Shown in pieces: positions 6,573-8,171 of a DNA stretch of 8,171 nt. The translations under genes were made by a program, and so were the position numbers. Source of the stretch: Weeksellaceae bacterium (lineage in GTDB: Bacteria; Bacteroidota; Bacteroidia; Flavobacteriales; Weeksellaceae); assembly GCA_028698395.1 (NCBI GenBank), contig JAQVDG010000076.1, forward strand, positions 1-8,171, given 5' to 3'. The notes beneath the pieces are model-generated. The model saw only the letters and a program-made list of their open reading frames with translations, was not told the origin of the DNA and did no database searches. Each line of letters begins with the position of its first letter. Position 1 is the stretch's first letter.

Positions 6573-7541
6573 ATGAGTTGGTTCAAAAAAATATTGGGAA
6601 AAGAAAAGAAGGAAAAGTTAGATGAAGGATTAGAAAAATCAAAACAATCCTTCTTTGACAAATTAAGCCGTTCCGTTGCAGGTAAATCAAAAGTAGATGA
6701 TGATGTATTGGATGATTTAGAAGAAGTTTTGATTACATCAGATGTGGGTGTAGAAACTACATTAAAAATAATTAAACGAATTGAAGAACGGGTAGCTCGC
6801 GATAAATATGTTACTACAAAGGAATTAAATTCAATTCTCCGAGAAGAAATCGCAGGATTATTGGCAGAAAATGATACTCAATCAGAAAAAGGCTATGAAA
6901 TTCCTAAACAAGAAGAGCCTTATGTTATTATGGTGGTGGGTGTAAACGGAGTCGGGAAAACAACAACCATTGGTAAGTTAGCCAATCAATTTAAACAAGA
7001 CGGAAAAAAAGTGATATTAGGTGCAGCTGATACCTTTCGGGCAGCAGCAGTAGATCAATTAGTGATTTGGTCAGAGCGAGTTGGTGTTCCGATTGTGAAG
7101 CAGGCTATGGGTTCAGATCCCGCTTCGGTTGCTTTTGATACCTTACAATCAGCTAAAGCTCAGGGAGCAGATGTAGTATTGATTGATACCGCCGGGCGAT
7201 TACACAACAAAGTGAATTTGATGAATGAATTATCCAAAATTAAACGGGTAATGCAAAAAGTATATCCCAATGCACCACAGGAAATACTTTTGGTATTGGA
7301 TGGTTCTACCGGACAAAATGCGTTTGAACAAGCTAAACATTTTACAGAAGCAACTGAAGTAAATGCATTGGCAGTAACAAAATTAGACGGAACAGCAAAA
7401 GGTGGCGTAGTAATCGGAATCTCTGACCAGTTCCGGATTCCGGTGAAGTACATTGGAGTAGGAGAAGGGGTAAATGATTTACAGGCGTTCGATAAATTTG
7501 AATTCGTGGACAGTTTTTTTAAAAAAGAAGAAATTGAATAA
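6573..7541 (+). CDS. ftsY: Signal recognition particle receptor FtsY
   Basis: SRP-type GTPase that docks the Ffh-4.5S RNA-ribosome complex at the inner membrane and hands nascent membrane proteins to the Sec translocon. The 322-residue protein has a short basic and amphipathic N-terminus (MSWFKKILGKEKKEK) likely to contact lipid. An N domain follows at about 25-100 with LEEVLITSDVGVETT. The G domain has G1 GVNGVGKTT (123-131), DTFRAAAVDQL (153-163), G3 DTAGRL (205-210) and G4 TKLDGTAKGG (269-278), then the FtsY-like IPVKYIGVGEGVNDLQAF (289-306). It lacks the long acidic A domain of E. coli FtsY, as is usual outside the enterics. All GTPase motifs are intact. The gene has its own promoter and terminator and appears monocistronic. 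Confidence 0.98.
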   Translation: MSWFKKILGKEKKEKLDEGLEKSKQSFFDKLSRSVAGKSKVDDDVLDDLEEVLITSDVGVETTLKIIKRIEERVARDKYVTTKELNSILREEIAGLLAENDTQSEKGYEIPKQEEPYVIMVVGVNGVGKTTTIGKLANQFKQDGKKVILGAADTFRAAAVDQLVIWSERVGVPIVKQAMGSDPASVAFDTLQSAKAQGADVVLIDTAGRLHNKVNLMNELSKIKRVMQKVYPNAPQEILLVLDGSTGQNAFEQAKHFTEATEVNALAVTKLDGTAKGGVVIGISDQFRIPVKYIGVGEGVNDLQAFDKFEFVDSFFKKEEIE

Positions 7542-7583
7542 GATAAAGATAGGATTTAGGTATGAGCCTATTTTTCAGTCATT

Positions 7584-7612
7584 AAAAAATCCCGGTAAAT
7601 CCGGGATTTTTT
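7584..7612. terminator. Bidirectional intrinsic terminator after ftsY
   Basis: AAAAAATCCCGG (7584-7595), loop TAAAT, CCGGGATTTTTT (7601-7612): a perfect 12 bp stem with a T-run on both strands. It lies between the convergent ends of ftsY (7541) and the small secreted-protein gene (7645), so it can serve both. Confidence 0.93.
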
Positions 7613-7644
7613 ATTTCATGTGATTGAAACAAATTAAATCATTT

Positions 7645-7914
7645 TTATTTTAATGATTTAGCATTTTGGTCAGTAGCTCTTGCTTTTCTTTCAATCATTT
7701 CTTGTTTGCGAACTTCTCTCTCTTCTTTTGTTCTTTCAACTTTACTTGTAGATCTAAGTGATTGAACATTATCTTTTGATAGTCCTTGAGCTTGATTACT
7801 ACTTTTAAGTTCTACAGATTTTAAATCAGTTTTAGAATCTGCTTTTTTTGAAGTTTCTTGAGCAAATAAGGCTGGAGCAGCCGCTAAAACAATAATTGCA
7901 ATAAATTTTTTCAT
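7645..7914 (-). CDS. Small secreted charged protein of unknown function
   Basis: An 89-residue hypothetical protein. Residues 1-19 (MKKFIAIIVLAAAPALFAQ) are a classic Sec signal peptide ending AxA-like before Gln, so the mature part of about 70 residues should be periplasmic or secreted. It has no lipobox Cys. The mature chain is Lys/Glu/Ser-rich with no Cys, Trp or aromatic residues. Its C-terminal half (VERTKEEREVRKQEMIERKA) is predicted by eye to be a highly charged helix or short coiled coil. No family is recognised. The ORF is supported by the signal peptide, a TATATTTG -7 element 31 bases upstream of the ATG, and the bidirectional terminator after its stop. It is transcribed convergently with ftsY and divergently from the gene that begins at 8158. 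Confidence 0.8.
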   Translation of the reverse strand: MKKFIAIIVLAAAPALFAQETSKKADSKTDLKSVELKSSNQAQGLSKDNVQSLRSTSKVERTKEEREVRKQEMIERKARATDQNAKSLK

Positions 7915-7945
7915 TCTACATTTAGTTTAAGGATTAATGATAGGT

Positions 7946-7953
7946 CAAATATA
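7946..7953 (-). promoter_or_regulatory. Predicted -7 element of the small secreted-protein gene
   Basis: The minus strand reads TATATTTG, an exact TAnnTTTG match, 31 bases upstream of the ATG at 7914. No TTG at -33 spacing is visible. Confidence 0.45.
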
Positions 7954-8024
7954 AATAAATTTTGATAGATAGCATAAAAAGTAAGTTAAATTTTTAGACA
8001 ATACTCATTTGATTTTTTAAAAGA

Positions 8025-8050
8025 TATTGAAATTCAATACTTAACTTAAG
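8025..8050. repeat. Two adjacent short inverted repeats, candidate operator
   Basis: TATTGAA/A/TTCAATA (8025-8039, perfect 7 bp arms) is followed immediately by CTTAA/C/TTAAG (8040-8050, perfect 5 bp arms). The dyad centres are 13 bp apart. They lie in the 243 bp gap between two divergent genes, about 75 bp upstream of the -7 element of the 8158 gene. The arms are AT-rich, so chance is possible. Nothing else beyond the promoters is evident in this gap. Confidence 0.3.
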
Positions 8051-8124
8051 AGGAATCTATCAGTATAACTACTAAAAAAAATAAAAATAAACTAATCTTT
8101 TATTAAGGGTAAAAAAAATATGTA

Positions 8125-8132
8125 TATATTTG
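8125..8132 (+). promoter_or_regulatory. Predicted -7 element of the gene starting at 8158
   Basis: TATATTTG matches TAnnTTTG and ends 25 bases before an ATG at 8158. No TTG occurs at the usual -33 spacing. Its position supports a real gene start at the right edge. Confidence 0.45.
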
Positions 8133-8157
8133 CCCAAAATATTAAAACTTTATTTTT

Positions 8158-8171
8158 ATGAAAAAATTATT
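8158..8171 (+). CDS. Start of a further gene (first codons only)
   Basis: An ATG at 8158 is followed by AAA AAA TTA and then the window ends, giving MKKL and an incomplete codon. The lysine-rich start resembles the signal peptides of the other exported proteins here. The -7 element 25 bases upstream makes a gene start likely. Nothing can be said about the product. Confidence 0.5.

Noticed and set aside
7160..7453. Minus-strand open frame of 97 codons inside ftsY
   Set aside because: It is antisense to the conserved GTPase motifs of FtsY and has no promoter or protein-like features.
1..8171. Possible defence system, mobile element, CRISPR array or tRNA
   Set aside because: All sizeable non-shadow frames are accounted for by housekeeping or envelope genes; no terminal repeats, transposase motifs, regularly spaced repeats or tRNA-like folds were seen by eye.

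Overview
The window looks like chromosomal DNA from a member of the Bacteroidota, most likely the order Flavobacteriales. It is AT-rich. Translation starts sit in A/T-rich leaders without clear Shine-Dalgarno sequences. The gliding-motility genes gldB and gldC are present, as is a secreted protein with a C-terminal region like the type IX secretion system (T9SS) sorting domain. Every transcription-unit head carries the Bacteroidota-type -7 motif TAnnTTTG. No mobile element, CRISPR array, tRNA or rRNA was seen.

Layout, left to right. (1) The 5' part of tyrS (tyrosyl-tRNA synthetase) runs off the left edge on the minus strand (1-375). (2) nadE (NAD synthetase, 500-1291) is on the minus strand, transcribed toward tyrS. 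(3) gldB (1330-2358) and gldC (2388-2720) form a plus-strand pair, divergent from nadE across only 38 bp. (4) A T9SS-type secreted protein follows (2823-4175, plus) with its own promoter and three phased TAACAG repeats upstream. It ends at a strong hairpin terminator (4201-4231). (5) A minus-strand operon carries a glycosyl-hydrolase-like 10 (DigH/YddW-like) lipoprotein (4745-6370) and a His-rich lipoprotein (4250-4729). (6) ftsY (6573-7541, plus) has the best promoter in the window and ends at a second bidirectional hairpin (7584-7612). (7) A small secreted, charged protein (7645-7914, minus) and the first codons of a further plus-strand gene (8158-8171) close the window.

The genes mix housekeeping (tyrS, nadE, ftsY) with cell-envelope functions: gliding/T9SS accessory lipoprotein, T9SS cargo, cell-wall glycan hydrolase candidate, possible metal-binding lipoprotein and inner-membrane targeting. 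I see no defence island or obvious undescribed multi-gene system. The points most worth following are the nearly overlapping nadE/gldB promoters, the phased repeat in front of the secreted-protein gene, the atypical T9SS sorting domain, and the paired DigH-like and His-rich lipoproteins.
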